Of a DNA stretch of 64,000 bases, positions 25,351-35,631 are shown piece by piece (the first letter of the stretch is position 1; each line of letters opens with the position of its first letter). Location of the stretch: contig NZ_CP034894.1 of NCBI RefSeq assembly GCF_005083845.1, positions 1 through 64,000 on the forward strand. Reading direction: 5' to 3'. The notes under the pieces are model-generated. The model did no database searches and was not told the origin of the DNA. It was given only the letters and a program-made list of their open reading frames with translations. The position numbers and the translations under genes were made by a program. The stretch is from Buchnera aphidicola (Aphis helianthi) (GTDB taxonomy: Bacteria > Pseudomonadota > Gammaproteobacteria > Enterobacterales > Enterobacteriaceae).

Positions 25351-27180
25351 TTATTCTACTGTAACAGATTTCGCAAGATTTCTTGGTTGATCTATATTTG
25401 TTCCTTTACTTAAAGCAATATAATATGCAAGCAATTGCAATGGAATTATATAAAAAATTGGTGCTATTATTTCTTCTACATAAGGAACTTTTAAAAGTGT
25501 TATATTTTTTTCTAGATTTATTTCTGCATCAGAAAAAATATAGATTAAACCACCTCTTGTACATATTTCTTGAATATTTTTTTTTGTTTTTTCAAGTAAT
25601 AAATTTTTTGGTGCTGTAATAATAATAGGTATATTTTCATCAATTAATGCAAGAGGTCCATGTTTTAATTCTCCAGATGGATAAGCTTCTGCGTGAATAT
25701 AAGAAATTTCTTTTAGTTTTAATGCTCCTTCCATAGCTATAGGATATTGATCACCTCTTCCAAGAAAAAGTATATTTTTTGTATTATATAATTTTTTTGC
25801 TATATTTTTAATTTCTTTATTTTTTTTTAAAATTTCTTCAATTCTGTAGGGTAAAATAGTCAATATTTTTGCAATTTTTTTTTCAACATTATTTTTTTTT
25901 TGTTTAATACTTACTATTTTTGCTACTAACATTAATAAAACAGTAAGTTGTGTAGTAAAAGATTTTGTGGAAGCAACACCTATTTCAATTCCTGCTTGAG
26001 TGAGCAAATAAATATCAGATTCTTGAACTAAAGATGAACCTTTCATATTACATATAGTTAAATTACCTAAATATCCTAATTTTTTAGAAATTCTTAACGC
26101 AGTTAAAGTATCTGCAGTTTCGCCTGATTGTGATAAAGTAATAAAAAAACTTTTTTTTCTTACTGCTAATTTTCTAGAAGAAAACTCAGAAGCAACTTCA
26201 ACATCACAAGGAATATTAGCTAATGATTCAAACCAATGTTTAGCTACCATAGCAGCATGATAAGAGGTTCCACATGCAACTATTTGAATATGTTCTACGT
26301 TTAAAAATATATTTATTTCTTTTAATCCTAATTCTGGAAAAAAAATAGTTGTATTATTTTTTAAACGGTTTTTTAAAGTATTTCGAATAGAATCTGGTTG
26401 TTCATATATTTCTTTCTCCATATAATGCTTGTATTTTCCTTTTTTTACGCATTCATATTTCACATCAGATTCAATTATTTTTCTTCGAACTATAGAATAA
26501 TTCTTATTGAAGATTGTAGTTTTTTCTGCTTTTATAATAGCAATATCTCCTTCTTTTAAATATATAAAACGTTTTGTAATGTTTAATAATGCAATTTGAT
26601 CTGAAGCTATAAAATTTTCTCCTACACCTAAACCAATAATTAATGGACTTCCTGAACAAACAGCAATTAATTTTGATGAATGATTGCTATCCATAGCCAC
26701 CATACTATAATTTCCATGTAGTTTTATTACACTATTATGTATAACTTCTACAAGAGATTTTCCTGTCTTTTTTTGTTCCCAATGTAATAAATGTACAATC
26801 ACTTCAGTATCTGTATCAGACTGAAATATATAACCTTTTTTTTGTAAAAATAGTCGAAGTTTTAAGCTGTTTTCAATAATACCATTATGCACAATAGCAA
26901 TATGTGAAGAAATATGTGGATGTGTATTTTCTTCTGAAACTTTTCCATGAGTTGCCCATCTTGTATGAGCAAGACCAATTTTTCCAGATAATTTTTTATT
27001 TTTTGTTTTTTTTATTAATTCTTTTACTTTTCCAATAGATCGAACTCGAATAAAATCATTGTTTTTATTTATTAAAGCTAATCCAGAGGAGTCATATCCG
27101 CGATATTCTAATCGTTGAATACTTTCAAGAAGAAAGTTAATTATATTACGTTGTGTTACTGCAGCAACAATACCACACAT
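25351..27180 (-). CDS. glmS: glutamine-fructose-6-phosphate aminotransferase GlmS
   Basis: Makes glucosamine-6-phosphate, the first step to UDP-GlcNAc and peptidoglycan. The 609 residues equal E. coli, with the nucleophilic Cys at position 2 (MCGIVAA), the glutaminase loop ([18 protein letters not shown]) and two SIS sugar-isomerase domains ([26 protein letters not shown]-terminal [13 protein letters not shown]). A ten-A run encodes the KNN segment near 25892-25901. glmU is 50 bases upstream on the same strand. In E. coli the pair follows atpC; here it has moved beside rpoH. Confidence 0.98.
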   Translation of the reverse strand: MCGIVAAVTQRNIINFLLESIQRLEYRGYDSSGLALINKNNDFIRVRSIGKVKELIKKTKNKKLSGKIGLAHTRWATHGKVSEENTHPHISSHIAIVHNGIIENSLKLRLFLQKKGYIFQSDTDTEVIVHLLHWEQKKTGKSLVEVIHNSVIKLHGNYSMVAMDSNHSSKLIAVCSGSPLIIGLGVGENFIASDQIALLNITKRFIYLKEGDIAIIKAEKTTIFNKNYSIVRRKIIESDVKYECVKKGKYKHYMEKEIYEQPDSIRNTLKNRLKNNTTIFFPELGLKEINIFLNVEHIQIVACGTSYHAAMVAKHWFESLANIPCDVEVASEFSSRKLAVRKKSFFITLSQSGETADTLTALRISKKLGYLGNLTICNMKGSSLVQESDIYLLTQAGIEIGVASTKSFTTQLTVLLMLVAKIVSIKQKKNNVEKKIAKILTILPYRIEEILKKNKEIKNIAKKLYNTKNILFLGRGDQYPIAMEGALKLKEISYIHAEAYPSGELKHGPLALIDENIPIIITAPKNLLLEKTKKNIQEICTRGGLIYIFSDAEINLEKNITLLKVPYVEEIIAPIFYIIPLQLLAYYIALSKGTNIDQPRNLAKSVTVE

Positions 27181-27230
27181 ATAAATATACCCTTATTTTA
27201 TTATAAAATAATATTTATTAATTTCTATTA

Positions 27231-28616
27231 TTAACTAGTGGTTTTTTTAATATTTTTATTAGAATAAATCCAATTTTCTTTATTTTTTTGTTCCTTAGTA
27301 TTGTAAACTAAACATGGTTTATCTACATTTTTTATTACTGTAGTTCCTGCTGCGATAGTCGTATTTTTTGATATTTTAATAGGTGCAATCAATTCTGTAT
27401 TTGAACCTATAAAAACGTTATCACCAATAATAGTTTTAGATTTTTTATAACCATCATAATTACATGTAATACTACCTGCACCAATATTTACTCGAGAACC
27501 AATTTCAGAATTCCCAATATAGCTAAGATGTTTTATTTTTGTTTTTTTTTCTATAATACTATCTTTAATTTCTACAAAATTGCCTATATGTGTTTCGTTA
27601 TTTAATATAGTGTTGTTTCTTAGATGACAGAAAGGTCCTATTATACAATTTTTTCCTATTTTAACATTTTCAATAATTGTATATTCTTGAATTTGAGATT
27701 TATTATTAATAATACTATTTTTAATTATACAACCTGCCCCAATTTTAACATCATCTCCTAAAACTATATTTCCTTCTAATATAACACCTGTATCTATTTC
27801 TATATTTTTTCCGTGTTTTAATGTGCCTCTTAAATTAAAATGATATGGATCTTTTAATCTAATACCAGCAATCATTAGATTTTTAGTTATTTCTTTTTGA
27901 ACAATTTTTTCTAAAATAGACAATTGTAATTGATTATTTATCCCTAATATTTCTTTACAATTTGAAGGTTCTACAGTTTTTATAGTATTACCCTCTAAAT
28001 AAGCTAAATAAACAATATCTGTAGCACGAATTTCTTGATTAATATTGTTTTGGTTAATTTTTAATAGCCATCTTTTTAAGTCTTTTCCATTGGTTATAAA
28101 CGTTCCAGAATATACTTCTTTAATTAATTTTTCTTTACTATTAGCACATTTATCTTCAATAATACTTATTACTTTTCCATTTTTTCTAAAAACTCTTCCG
28201 TATCCTTCTGGGTTTTCTATGTTACTAGTTAGTAAACTAAGATTTGATTTTTTTTTAGATTCTTGTAATTTTTTTATAGATTTATTTGAAATAAATGGCA
28301 TATCTCCATAAAGAACGATAATATTTTCATTGTCTGAAAAATTTTTTGATGCTATAATTATGGCGTCTCCTGTTCCTTTTTGCTGTTTTTGAATTACCCA
28401 TTCTATAGAAAAATCTTGATTTTTAGATAAAATTTTCTTTATATATTTTGTACAAACTAATATTATTTTTTTAGGCTGAATAGATTTTGCTGTATTTAAA
28501 ACATGTTCTAATATTGTTTTCCCTCCTAATGTATGTAATACCTTCGGACAATTAGATTGCATTCTAAGACCCTTACCAGCCGCTAATATAATGACAGTTG
28601 TTTTATTTTTTAACAT
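27231..28616 (-). CDS. glmU: bifunctional GlcNAc-1-P uridyltransferase / GlcN-1-P acetyltransferase GlmU
   Basis: Carries out the last two steps to UDP-N-acetylglucosamine. The 461 residues (E. coli 456) divide into the N-terminal pyrophosphorylase (VIILAAGKGLRMQSNCPKVLH, YGDMPF) and the C-terminal left-handed beta helix with hexapeptide repeats (residues about 250-440; catalytic-region HLSYIGNSEIGSRVNIGAGSITCNYDG). It begins a glmU-glmS pair. The C-terminal tail is Lys/Asn-rich. No damage is seen in either active site. Confidence 0.97.
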   Translation of the reverse strand: MLKNKTTVIILAAGKGLRMQSNCPKVLHTLGGKTILEHVLNTAKSIQPKKIILVCTKYIKKILSKNQDFSIEWVIQKQQKGTGDAIIIASKNFSDNENIIVLYGDMPFISNKSIKKLQESKKKSNLSLLTSNIENPEGYGRVFRKNGKVISIIEDKCANSKEKLIKEVYSGTFITNGKDLKRWLLKINQNNINQEIRATDIVYLAYLEGNTIKTVEPSNCKEILGINNQLQLSILEKIVQKEITKNLMIAGIRLKDPYHFNLRGTLKHGKNIEIDTGVILEGNIVLGDDVKIGAGCIIKNSIINNKSQIQEYTIIENVKIGKNCIIGPFCHLRNNTILNNETHIGNFVEIKDSIIEKKTKIKHLSYIGNSEIGSRVNIGAGSITCNYDGYKKSKTIIGDNVFIGSNTELIAPIKISKNTTIAAGTTVIKNVDKPCLVYNTKEQKNKENWIYSNKNIKKTTS

Positions 28617-28792
28617 ATATGTCTTTTTCCGATATTTTATATTAATATAACATATGAACTTTTTTTAAAATTAATTTACTAAATATATTATTAAATTTAT
28701 AAAATTATAATTATCAGTTTATAAATATAAATAAATTATTAAAGCGTTTTTTAGCATATCAAATATATTATTTTTTATATTAAGGTGTTTTT

Positions 28793-29602
28793 ATGTATCG
28801 AATTATTACTGTAGATTTAGATGGTACTTTATTATCCCCAGAAAATAAAATAACAAAATATACTAAAAAAATCATAAAATTATTAATAAATAAAGGTTTT
28901 TATATTATTTTTGCATCAGGTCGTCATCATATTGATATGATGCATATTCGAGATCATTTTAATATTAGAATTTTTATGATTACTTCTAATGGAGCTAAAG
29001 TTTATAATTTAGATAATAAATTAATTTTTGAAAGTAATTTAGACACAGATATTGCTTTAAAACTTAGTTGTTTAAAATATTTAGATTTAGATATTATTAC
29101 GCAAGTGTATCAAAATAATCAATGGTATATAAATAATAGTAAAATTCAAAATAATTTTTGCCCAAGTTTATCATCACTAAAATATGAATATTTTCATCCA
29201 GATACATTTAATTTTAGTGAAGTTAGTAAAATTTTTTATACAAGTAATAATTTCCAAAAATTATGTGAGCTTAAAAAACATATTATTACTTTATTAGGTA
29301 AGAAGGTAAATATTAGCTTTTCTGTTCCTGGATGTTTAGAAGTTATATCTGGAAAAACTTCTAAAGGATATGGATTACAATTAATATCTAATATGTTAGG
29401 TATTTCTTTACAAGAATGTATTACTTTTGGTGATGGAATGAATGACTACGATATGTTAAACATTTCTGGAAAAGCATGCATTATGGAAAATGCTGATTCG
29501 CGTTTAAAAGATGCTTTGCCATATGCTGAAATTATTGGTAATAACAAACATGATGGTGTAGCAGTTTATTTAAATAAAATGTTTATTAAATTTGATAATT
29601 AA
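28793..29602 (+). CDS. yigL: HAD-family (Cof-type) sugar/pyridoxal phosphatase, YigL-like
   Basis: Haloacid dehalogenase phosphatase of the Cof subfamily. The 269 residues have motif I DLDGTLL (Asp nucleophile near residue 8), motif II ASGRHH, a C2 cap domain, the motif III lysine (SKGYGLQL) and motif IV FGDGMNDYDML. Sequence and neighbourhood fit E. coli YigL (266 residues), reported to dephosphorylate pyridoxal phosphate and sugar phosphates. In E. coli it lies near metR-metE, as here. AAGGTG precedes the ATG. The true substrate in this organism is unknown. Confidence 0.88.
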   Translation: MYRIITVDLDGTLLSPENKITKYTKKIIKLLINKGFYIIFASGRHHIDMMHIRDHFNIRIFMITSNGAKVYNLDNKLIFESNLDTDIALKLSCLKYLDLDIITQVYQNNQWYINNSKIQNNFCPSLSSLKYEYFHPDTFNFSEVSKIFYTSNNFQKLCELKKHIITLLGKKVNISFSVPGCLEVISGKTSKGYGLQLISNMLGISLQECITFGDGMNDYDMLNISGKACIMENADSRLKDALPYAEIIGNNKHDGVAVYLNKMFIKFDN

Positions 29603-29615
29603 TTATATCAAGATT

Positions 29616-30551
29616 TTAATATTTAAAATTTTTAAAAAATTTGGGTTGTAATATATGACGAATAAATTTTAAATGAGTATTAGCATGTGAACATATTGAA
29701 AAAATAAAATTTTGTATAGTTAGTTCTTCTTGTTCACCATTTCTTACAGCAGCATATAATCTTTTCCATATTCCATCACCTAATTTTTTCGTTACAATTA
29801 AATTTTGTCTCTCAAAACTATCTACTACCCAATGTGGTAGAGCAGTAATTCCCATTTTTGCCGAAACCATTTGTATAAGAAGAGAAGTATTATTTACATT
29901 TTTAAATATTGGTACTATACCTGCTGGTTGTAAAAAAAATTTCCATACATCTAATCTATGGCGCTCTACTGGATATGTCATTAATATTTCAGATGCTAAA
30001 TCTTCGGGAACAATTTTTTTTTCTTGTTGAGCTAAAGGATGACTAGGGGATAAAATTAATCGTACTTCAAAATCAAACATAGGTATATAAATTAAGTCAT
30101 TTTTAGGTAAAACTTCTGAAGTTAATACAATATCTAGTTTTCCTTGACGAAGAGATGGTTGCGGACTAAAAATCATATCAGAATGAAAATCTATTCCCAC
30201 CTTAGGCCAGTTTTTACGAAAAATTTTTAATGCTGGTGTTAGCCAATGAATACAACTATGACATTCAATTGCCAGTTTGATAACTGTTTGATGAGTATAT
30301 TTACAATTTTTAATTGCTTTATCTATTTTTGGTAATATCTCTTTAGATAATTTTAATAAAATTTTTCCTTGAATTGTAAATTTCAAAGGATTAGTTTTTC
30401 TAATAAATAATTTAAAACCTAATCTTTTTTCTAATTTATTACATTGATGAGAAATAGCTGATTGTGTTTGATGTAATTGAATTGCAGCAGAGCTTAATGA
30501 ACCGCTATTTTTTAAGATTTGTAGCGTTCGTAAGTGTTTTATTTCGATCAT
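29616..30551 (-). CDS. metR: LysR-family transcriptional activator MetR
   Basis: Activator of metE and other methionine genes, with homocysteine as co-effector in E. coli. The 311 residues (E. coli 317) show the N-terminal winged helix ([35 protein letters not shown], residues about 17-51) and the effector domain ([28 protein letters not shown]). It is divergent from metE with 151 bases between, the classic LysR layout. Retaining a specific regulator is notable in so reduced a genome. The gene looks intact. Confidence 0.96.
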   Translation of the reverse strand: MIEIKHLRTLQILKNSGSLSSAAIQLHQTQSAISHQCNKLEKRLGFKLFIRKTNPLKFTIQGKILLKLSKEILPKIDKAIKNCKYTHQTVIKLAIECHSCIHWLTPALKIFRKNWPKVGIDFHSDMIFSPQPSLRQGKLDIVLTSEVLPKNDLIYIPMFDFEVRLILSPSHPLAQQEKKIVPEDLASEILMTYPVERHRLDVWKFFLQPAGIVPIFKNVNNTSLLIQMVSAKMGITALPHWVVDSFERQNLIVTKKLGDGIWKRLYAAVRNGEQEELTIQNFIFSICSHANTHLKFIRHILQPKFFKNFKY

Positions 30552-30563
30552 GAGATTCCTTCA
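30551..30563. promoter_or_regulatory. possible MetR box
   Basis: TGAGATTCCTTCA differs from the MetR consensus TGAAnnnnnTTCA at one base. It abuts the metR start codon and lies 140 bases before metE. No second copy is seen in the spacer. A single near-match in 151 bases is weak, but the location is right for MetR autoregulation. Confidence 0.3.
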
Positions 30564-30702
30564 TATCGAGAATTAAATATTTGCGCTTGCGTATTTTATT
30601 TAATACTAGAATTATAAGATATCTATTTTAAATAAATCAATTATTAAATTATGTTTAGTAAATATTTATTAAATAGTTATAAAATAATTATAAGGGAAAA
30701 TA

Positions 30703-32973
30703 ATGGTTATTTCGAATCATATACTTGGATTTCCAAGAATAGGTATAAATCGAGAACTGAAAAGAGCTCAAGAATCTTATTGGTCTGGTGATATTACACA
30801 ATCAGATTTATTTTTTATAGGAAAAAATTTACGAAAAGATAATTGGAAAAAACAAAAAAATGCTGGTATTCAATATATATCAGTTGGAGATTTTGCCTGG
30901 TATGATCATGTTTTAAATACTACTATGATGTTAGGAAATATACCGGAAAGACATCATAATTTCAATTCTTCTATTGATTTAGATTGTTTATTTCGTATAG
31001 CTAGAGGTTCATATCCAGATATTTCTGCTTCAGAAATGACTAAGTGGTTTAATACTAATTATCATTATATTGTTCCAGAGTTTAATAAGAATAGAACATT
31101 AAAATTTTCTTGGAATCAGCTTTTAGAAGAAACCGACGAAGCTTTGTTATTAGGTTATCAAGTTAAACCTATTATCTTAGGTCCTATTACATATTTATGG
31201 TTAGGAAAAGTAAAAGGAAAATATTTTGATCGTTTAGATTTACTTGATGCTATACTTCCTATATATAAACATGTTTTAAATGAGCTATCTCTAAAAAATA
31301 TTAGTTTTGTTCAAATAGATGAACCTGCTTTAGTTTTAGAACTTCCAGAAAAATGGAAAAAGGCTTATTCATATGCTTATGAATATTTATATGGAAAAAC
31401 TAAAATATTATTAACAACATATTTTGATAGTATTAATCATAACATAGAATTTATTCGTCATTTGCCTGTGTATGGTATTCATATTGATTTAATTTTTGGA
31501 AAATATAACTTATTTGATTTTAATAATAAAATTCCTCAGGAATGGACTTTATCTTTAGGAGTTATTAATGGTCGAAATGTTTGGAAATCAGATCTTTTAA
31601 AATGGTTTAAAGTTATTTCGAAAATAACCAAACTACGTCAAAATTTATTAATTAGTTCATCTTGTTCATTATTGCATTCTCCTATTGATTTAGATCAAGA
31701 AAAAAATCTAGATACAGAAACGAAAAAATGGTTTTCTTTTGCTGTTCAAAAATGTAGTGAATTAACACTATTGTTAAAAGCACTACAAAATAATAATACT
31801 AATTTAATTGAACAATGGTGTGATCCAATTTATAAACGCGAATTTTCTAATAAAGTTCATAATTTTGATGTTCAGAAACGTTTTTATAGTATTTTAAATA
31901 CTAATTTTAGTCGTACTAACAATTATTCTATTCGTTCTAAAGAACAAAAAAATAAATTTAATCTACCTATTTTACCTACAACTACTATTGGTTCGTTTCC
32001 TCAAACAATAGAAATAAGAAAATTAAGAAGAGATTATAAAGAAAACTTAATAAATCTTGAAGAATATGAAAAAGGTATTAGAAAAAGCATTAAAGAAGTA
32101 ATAAAAATACAGGAAAAATTAGATATTGATGTTCTTGTACATGGAGAAGCTGAAAGAAATGATATGGTAGAGTATTTTGGTGAACATTTAGATGGTTTTG
32201 TATTTACAAATAATGGATGGGTTCAAAGTTACGGATCACGTTGCGTAAAACCACCAATTATAATAGGTGATATTAGTCGACCAAAGTCTATGACTATAAA
32301 ATGGATTAAATATGCTCAGTCTTTAACAAAAAAACCAGTAAAAGGCATGTTAACAGGTCCAGTTACGATTTTATTTTGGTCTTTTCCTAGAGAAGATATT
32401 TCATTAGAAGTTATTTCTAAACAAATTGCATTGGCATTACAGGATGAAGTTTTAGATCTAGAAAGAGCAGGAATTGAAATTATTCAAATAGATGAACCTG
32501 CATTACGAGAAGGTTTACCGTTGAAAAAAAGTTTATGGAATGAATATTTAACTTGGGCAACAGATTCTTTTCGTTTAACTTGTTTTAATGTTAAAAATAC
32601 TACACAAATTCACACACATATGTGTTATTGTGAATTTAATGACATTATGTATTCTATTGCTTTATTAGATGCTGATGTAATTACAATTGAAACTGCACGG
32701 TCTGATATGGAACTATTAGAATCTTTTAAAGAATTTAAATATCCAAATGAAGTTGGTCCGGGTGTGTACGATATTCATTCTTCAAATATACCTAATATTA
32801 AATCAATTCATATTTTATTAAAAAAAGCAATGCAGTATATACCGTTAGATCGTATTTGGGTTAATCCTGATTGTGGTTTAAAAACAAGAAATTGGAATGA
32901 AACGATATCTGCATTACAAATTATGGTAGAAGCCACAAAGATAATGCGAAATAAAATTAAAAAAAACATCTAA
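30703..32973 (+). CDS. metE: cobalamin-independent methionine synthase MetE
   Basis: Transfers methyl from 5-methyl-THF-triglutamate to homocysteine. The 756 residues (E. coli 753) carry two barrel domains; the zinc ligands are all present in [17 protein letters not shown] and NPDCGLKTR (E. coli H641, C643, E665, C726). An AGGGA site precedes the ATG. With metF at 49.2 kb it makes a complete methyl-transfer branch, while metA, metB and metC are not seen, consistent with endosymbionts that finish methionine from supplied homocysteine or its precursors. Confidence 0.98.
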   Translation: MVISNHILGFPRIGINRELKRAQESYWSGDITQSDLFFIGKNLRKDNWKKQKNAGIQYISVGDFAWYDHVLNTTMMLGNIPERHHNFNSSIDLDCLFRIARGSYPDISASEMTKWFNTNYHYIVPEFNKNRTLKFSWNQLLEETDEALLLGYQVKPIILGPITYLWLGKVKGKYFDRLDLLDAILPIYKHVLNELSLKNISFVQIDEPALVLELPEKWKKAYSYAYEYLYGKTKILLTTYFDSINHNIEFIRHLPVYGIHIDLIFGKYNLFDFNNKIPQEWTLSLGVINGRNVWKSDLLKWFKVISKITKLRQNLLISSSCSLLHSPIDLDQEKNLDTETKKWFSFAVQKCSELTLLLKALQNNNTNLIEQWCDPIYKREFSNKVHNFDVQKRFYSILNTNFSRTNNYSIRSKEQKNKFNLPILPTTTIGSFPQTIEIRKLRRDYKENLINLEEYEKGIRKSIKEVIKIQEKLDIDVLVHGEAERNDMVEYFGEHLDGFVFTNNGWVQSYGSRCVKPPIIIGDISRPKSMTIKWIKYAQSLTKKPVKGMLTGPVTILFWSFPREDISLEVISKQIALALQDEVLDLERAGIEIIQIDEPALREGLPLKKSLWNEYLTWATDSFRLTCFNVKNTTQIHTHMCYCEFNDIMYSIALLDADVITIETARSDMELLESFKEFKYPNEVGPGVYDIHSSNIPNIKSIHILLKKAMQYIPLDRIWVNPDCGLKTRNWNETISALQIMVEATKIMRNKIKKNI

Positions 32974-33013
32974 TATAACATTTTATTATTAAAAACATCT
33001 ACTTTATAAGAAA

Positions 33014-33066
33014 TTAAATCATCTTTTAGATTATTTTACATAAATAAAATCTAAACGATGATTTAA
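33014..33066. terminator. bidirectional terminator between metE and purH
   Basis: A long imperfect hairpin: a 10-bp outer stem (33014-33023 with 33057-33066), one mismatch, then an 8-bp inner stem TTTAGATT/AATCTAAA. It sits midway between the convergent metE and purH stops. No long T tract flanks it, so exact 3' ends are uncertain. Confidence 0.6.
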
Positions 33067-33118
33067 AAACTATAGTAATATTTTATTAATATTTTCATTA
33101 TTTAAAATATTATGAAAA

Positions 33119-34696
33119 TTAATGTTTAAAATGACGTTGTTGAGTAAAAATCATCGCTATATTATGTTTATTAGCACATTTAATAATTTCTTTATCACGA
33201 ATTGAACCACCTGGTTGAATAATACAATTTATACCAATGGAAGCGGCTTTTTCTACCCCGTCTATAAAAGGGAAAAATGCATCAGATGCCATAGTAACTG
33301 CATTAGTATCAAATCCTCTATCTTTTGCTTTTAAGTTTGCTAATTGCGTTGCATCTACTCTACTTGTCTGTCCAGCACCTATACTAATAGTAGTTTTTTT
33401 ATAACCATATACAATTGCGTTTGATTTAACATATTTAACTACTTTCCAACAAAATATAGCATCTTGTAATTCTTGATTAGTAGGTGATCTTTTTGTAACA
33501 AAATTAAATTTTTTAATATCTATTTCATTATTATCGTACTCTTGTAAGAGTAATCCATTAGTTATTTTTTTAAAATCTATTTTTTCATCATTCTTTTGAA
33601 ATTTTCCAGAAATTAATATTCTTATATTTTTTTTATGTTTTAATATTTCTAATGCTTCATAGTTGATTTCAGGCGCAATAATCAATTCAACAAATTGTGT
33701 TTGAATAATTTCTTGAGCTGTTTTTGTATCTACAATAGAGTTAAAAGCAACTATTCCTCCAAAAGCGGAAATAGGATCTGATTTATAAGCGGATATATAT
33801 GCTTGAAATATAGATATATGTTCACAAACTCCGCAAGGATTACCGTGTTTAACAATTACACAAGCTGGTCTATCAAACTGTTTAACACATTCTAACGCTA
33901 TATCTGCATCAGATATATTATTATAAGATAATTTTTTTCCATGTATTTGATATGATGAACTAACTGTACTAGAGTGCAAAATATTTTCTTTTATGTATAA
34001 AGCAGATTTTTGGTGTTGATTTTCTCCATATCTTAAATTTTGTTTTTTAATGAACTGTAAGTTTATTTGATTTGGAAACAAATCATGGGTATGTTGGGCA
34101 TTATTTTTTTTTTTATTTATAAAATATTTTTCAATACTTTGCTCATAATTTGAGGTATAGGTAAAAGCACGACTTGCCAAATATAATCTTTTTTCGATAC
34201 TTATATAATTATTTTTTGTTGAATTAAAAATTAATTTAAAATCAGAAAAATCAACTATAACTATAACATCTTTATAATTTTTAGCAGCGGATCGAACTAG
34301 TGTTGGACCTCCAATATCAATATTGTTAATTATTTCTTCTATTTTGTATTCTTGTTGAATATTTATTTCATCAAATGGATAAAAATTAACAATTACTATA
34401 TCGATAGGTAATATGTTATATAAATCCATAATTTTTTGATCTTTTTCTCTTCTACCTAAAATGCCTGCTATTATTTTAGGATGCATAGTTTTTACACGAC
34501 CATCCATTATTTCTGGAAAGTTTGTATATTTTGAAATTTCAACTACAGGTATATTATGATCTTTTAAATATTTTGCTGTGCCTCCTGTTGAAAATAAATT
34601 AATTTTTTTTTCTAATAAAATTCTTGACATCTCTAATAAATGTTTTTTATTAGATAAACTGACTAAAGCATTTTTTAATGTATTGTTTGATAACAT
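33119..34696 (-). CDS. purH: bifunctional AICAR transformylase / IMP cyclohydrolase PurH
   Basis: Last two steps to IMP. The 525 residues (E. coli 529) contain the N-terminal cyclohydrolase (LFSTGGTAKYLKDHNIPVVEIS, DGRVKTMHPKI) and the C-terminal transformylase with the catalytic KHGNPCG motif and SDAFFPFIDGVEKAA. Other purine genes are not seen here; in Buchnera the enzyme is thought to salvage AICAR released by histidine synthesis. A run of eleven A (T on the plus strand, 34104-34114) falls in a variable KKKNN stretch and is the longest homopolymer I found in a gene here. purD, its E. coli partner, is missing. Confidence 0.97.
   Translation of the reverse strand: MLSNNTLKNALVSLSNKKHLLEMSRILLEKKINLFSTGGTAKYLKDHNIPVVEISKYTNFPEIMDGRVKTMHPKIIAGILGRREKDQKIMDLYNILPIDIVIVNFYPFDEINIQQEYKIEEIINNIDIGGPTLVRSAAKNYKDVIVIVDFSDFKLIFNSTKNNYISIEKRLYLASRAFTYTSNYEQSIEKYFINKKKNNAQHTHDLFPNQINLQFIKKQNLRYGENQHQKSALYIKENILHSSTVSSSYQIHGKKLSYNNISDADIALECVKQFDRPACVIVKHGNPCGVCEHISIFQAYISAYKSDPISAFGGIVAFNSIVDTKTAQEIIQTQFVELIIAPEINYEALEILKHKKNIRILISGKFQKNDEKIDFKKITNGLLLQEYDNNEIDIKKFNFVTKRSPTNQELQDAIFCWKVVKYVKSNAIVYGYKKTTISIGAGQTSRVDATQLANLKAKDRGFDTNAVTMASDAFFPFIDGVEKAASIGINCIIQPGGSIRDKEIIKCANKHNIAMIFTQQRHFKH
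34104..34114 (-). repeat. 11-base homopolymer within purH
   Basis: Eleven consecutive T on the plus strand (A on the coding strand) encode Lys-Lys-Lys-Asn in purH. Tracts of this length are prone to transcriptional slippage; the reading frame is intact as given. Confidence 0.9.
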
Positions 34697-34768
34697 GATT
34701 TTAGTTCTTTTATATAAAAAATATTATTAACAAAATTTATTTAAAAATTTTTATATATTTAATTTTAT

Positions 34769-34785
34769 AGGGGCATTGTGCCCCT
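34769..34785. terminator. hairpin between hupA and purH
   Basis: AGGGGCA (34769-34775) and TGCCCCT (34779-34785) form a 7-bp G+C-rich stem with a three-base loop, 25 bases after the hupA stop. Oddly the long T tract (34788-34795) lies on the plus-strand 3' side, towards hupA. It probably ends the hupA transcript but is better shaped to stop plus-strand transcription. Confidence 0.6.
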
Positions 34786-34809
34786 TATTTTTTTTAATAT
34801 AATAATTTT

Positions 34810-35082
34810 TTATTTAATTGCATTTTTTAATGTTTTTCCAGATATAAAACTAGGTACTTTCGTTGCAGGAATAATAATTTCTTTTCCTGTTTGTGGATTT
34901 CTTCCTGTTCGAGCAGCTCTTAAATTGACTTTGAATGTACCAAAACCAACTATTTGTACTGATTCACCTTTTTTTAAAGAATCAATGATAGTTGATAATG
35001 TTGATTCTAAAGTAGATTTAACTTGTATTTTTGATAAATTAGATTTTTTAGAAATAATATTAATTAATTGAGTTTTATTCAT
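34810..35082 (-). CDS. hupA: nucleoid protein HU-alpha
   Basis: Small basic DNA-bending protein that compacts the chromosome. The 90 residues equal E. coli HU-alpha, begin [11 protein letters not shown] and hold the family signature [24 protein letters not shown] including the beta-arm that enters the minor groove (RNPQTG). It sits between rpoC and purH, a compressed version of the E. coli rpoC-thi-hemE-hupA-purH interval. Alternative assignment as HU-beta is less likely given this context. Confidence 0.94.
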   Translation of the reverse strand: MNKTQLINIISKKSNLSKIQVKSTLESTLSTIIDSLKKGESVQIVGFGTFKVNLRAARTGRNPQTGKEIIIPATKVPSFISGKTLKNAIK

Positions 35083-35631
35083 TATCTTACCTTTTTATTT
35101 AAAAAATAATAATTAATTTAAATTATATTGATATAAATTTTAATAAAAAGCACCTATTTTATGTAGTAAGAACAACTTATCTGAGTATAAATTTTATGTT
35201 CTTAGAAAATTTAAAAAGCAAATTTCAGTTAATATTTTATATAATTTAAATCTAAATTTAATTGATATTACGTCTTTAAAAATTGATTTAAAATAAAAAA
35301 GATTAATTTATTAAATTAAATAAAATATATAATATATCTAAAAAAATAAAAAGATAGTATAAATAAAACATATATTTTTACTTAAATAAAAATTTATTTA
35401 TAGAATTTTGAAAGAATGAAATTAGCAAGTTTATATTAATAAGGTAAAAAATAAATAATATTAAATGTATTTTAATAAATTTAAGTGTGTTTTTATAAAA
35501 AATTATATTTTTGTTTATTTAAGTATATAATTTAATAATAAATGTTAAATATTTACAAATGTTTTAGGCTGCTTTTATAGAGCAGCCATATTTCTATTTT
35601 TATATTTTAAAAATTTGTATATATATAATTT
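35083..35631. other. 549-base gene-free A/T-rich spacer between hupA and rpoC
   Basis: In E. coli this interval contains htrC, the thi genes, rsd, nudC, hemE, nfi and yjaG. Here I find no reading frame with protein-like character, no RNA gene, and only the rpoC-proximal hairpin. A slightly G+C-richer patch at about 35145-35185 could hold the hupA promoter, but no convincing hexamers are seen. It is probably residual DNA from gene loss. Confidence 0.7.
35567..35587 (-). terminator. terminator of the rpoBC operon
   Basis: GGCTGCT (35567-35573) and AGCAGCC (35581-35587) form a perfect 7-bp stem with a 7-base loop, 45 bases after the rpoC stop on the minus strand. It is the only G+C-rich structure in this spacer. 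The following minus-strand bases are A/T-rich without a long T run. Confidence 0.65.

Noticed and set aside
35199-35250. Short reading frame in the hupA-rpoC spacer
   Set aside because: About 16 codons, no ribosome site, low-complexity composition.
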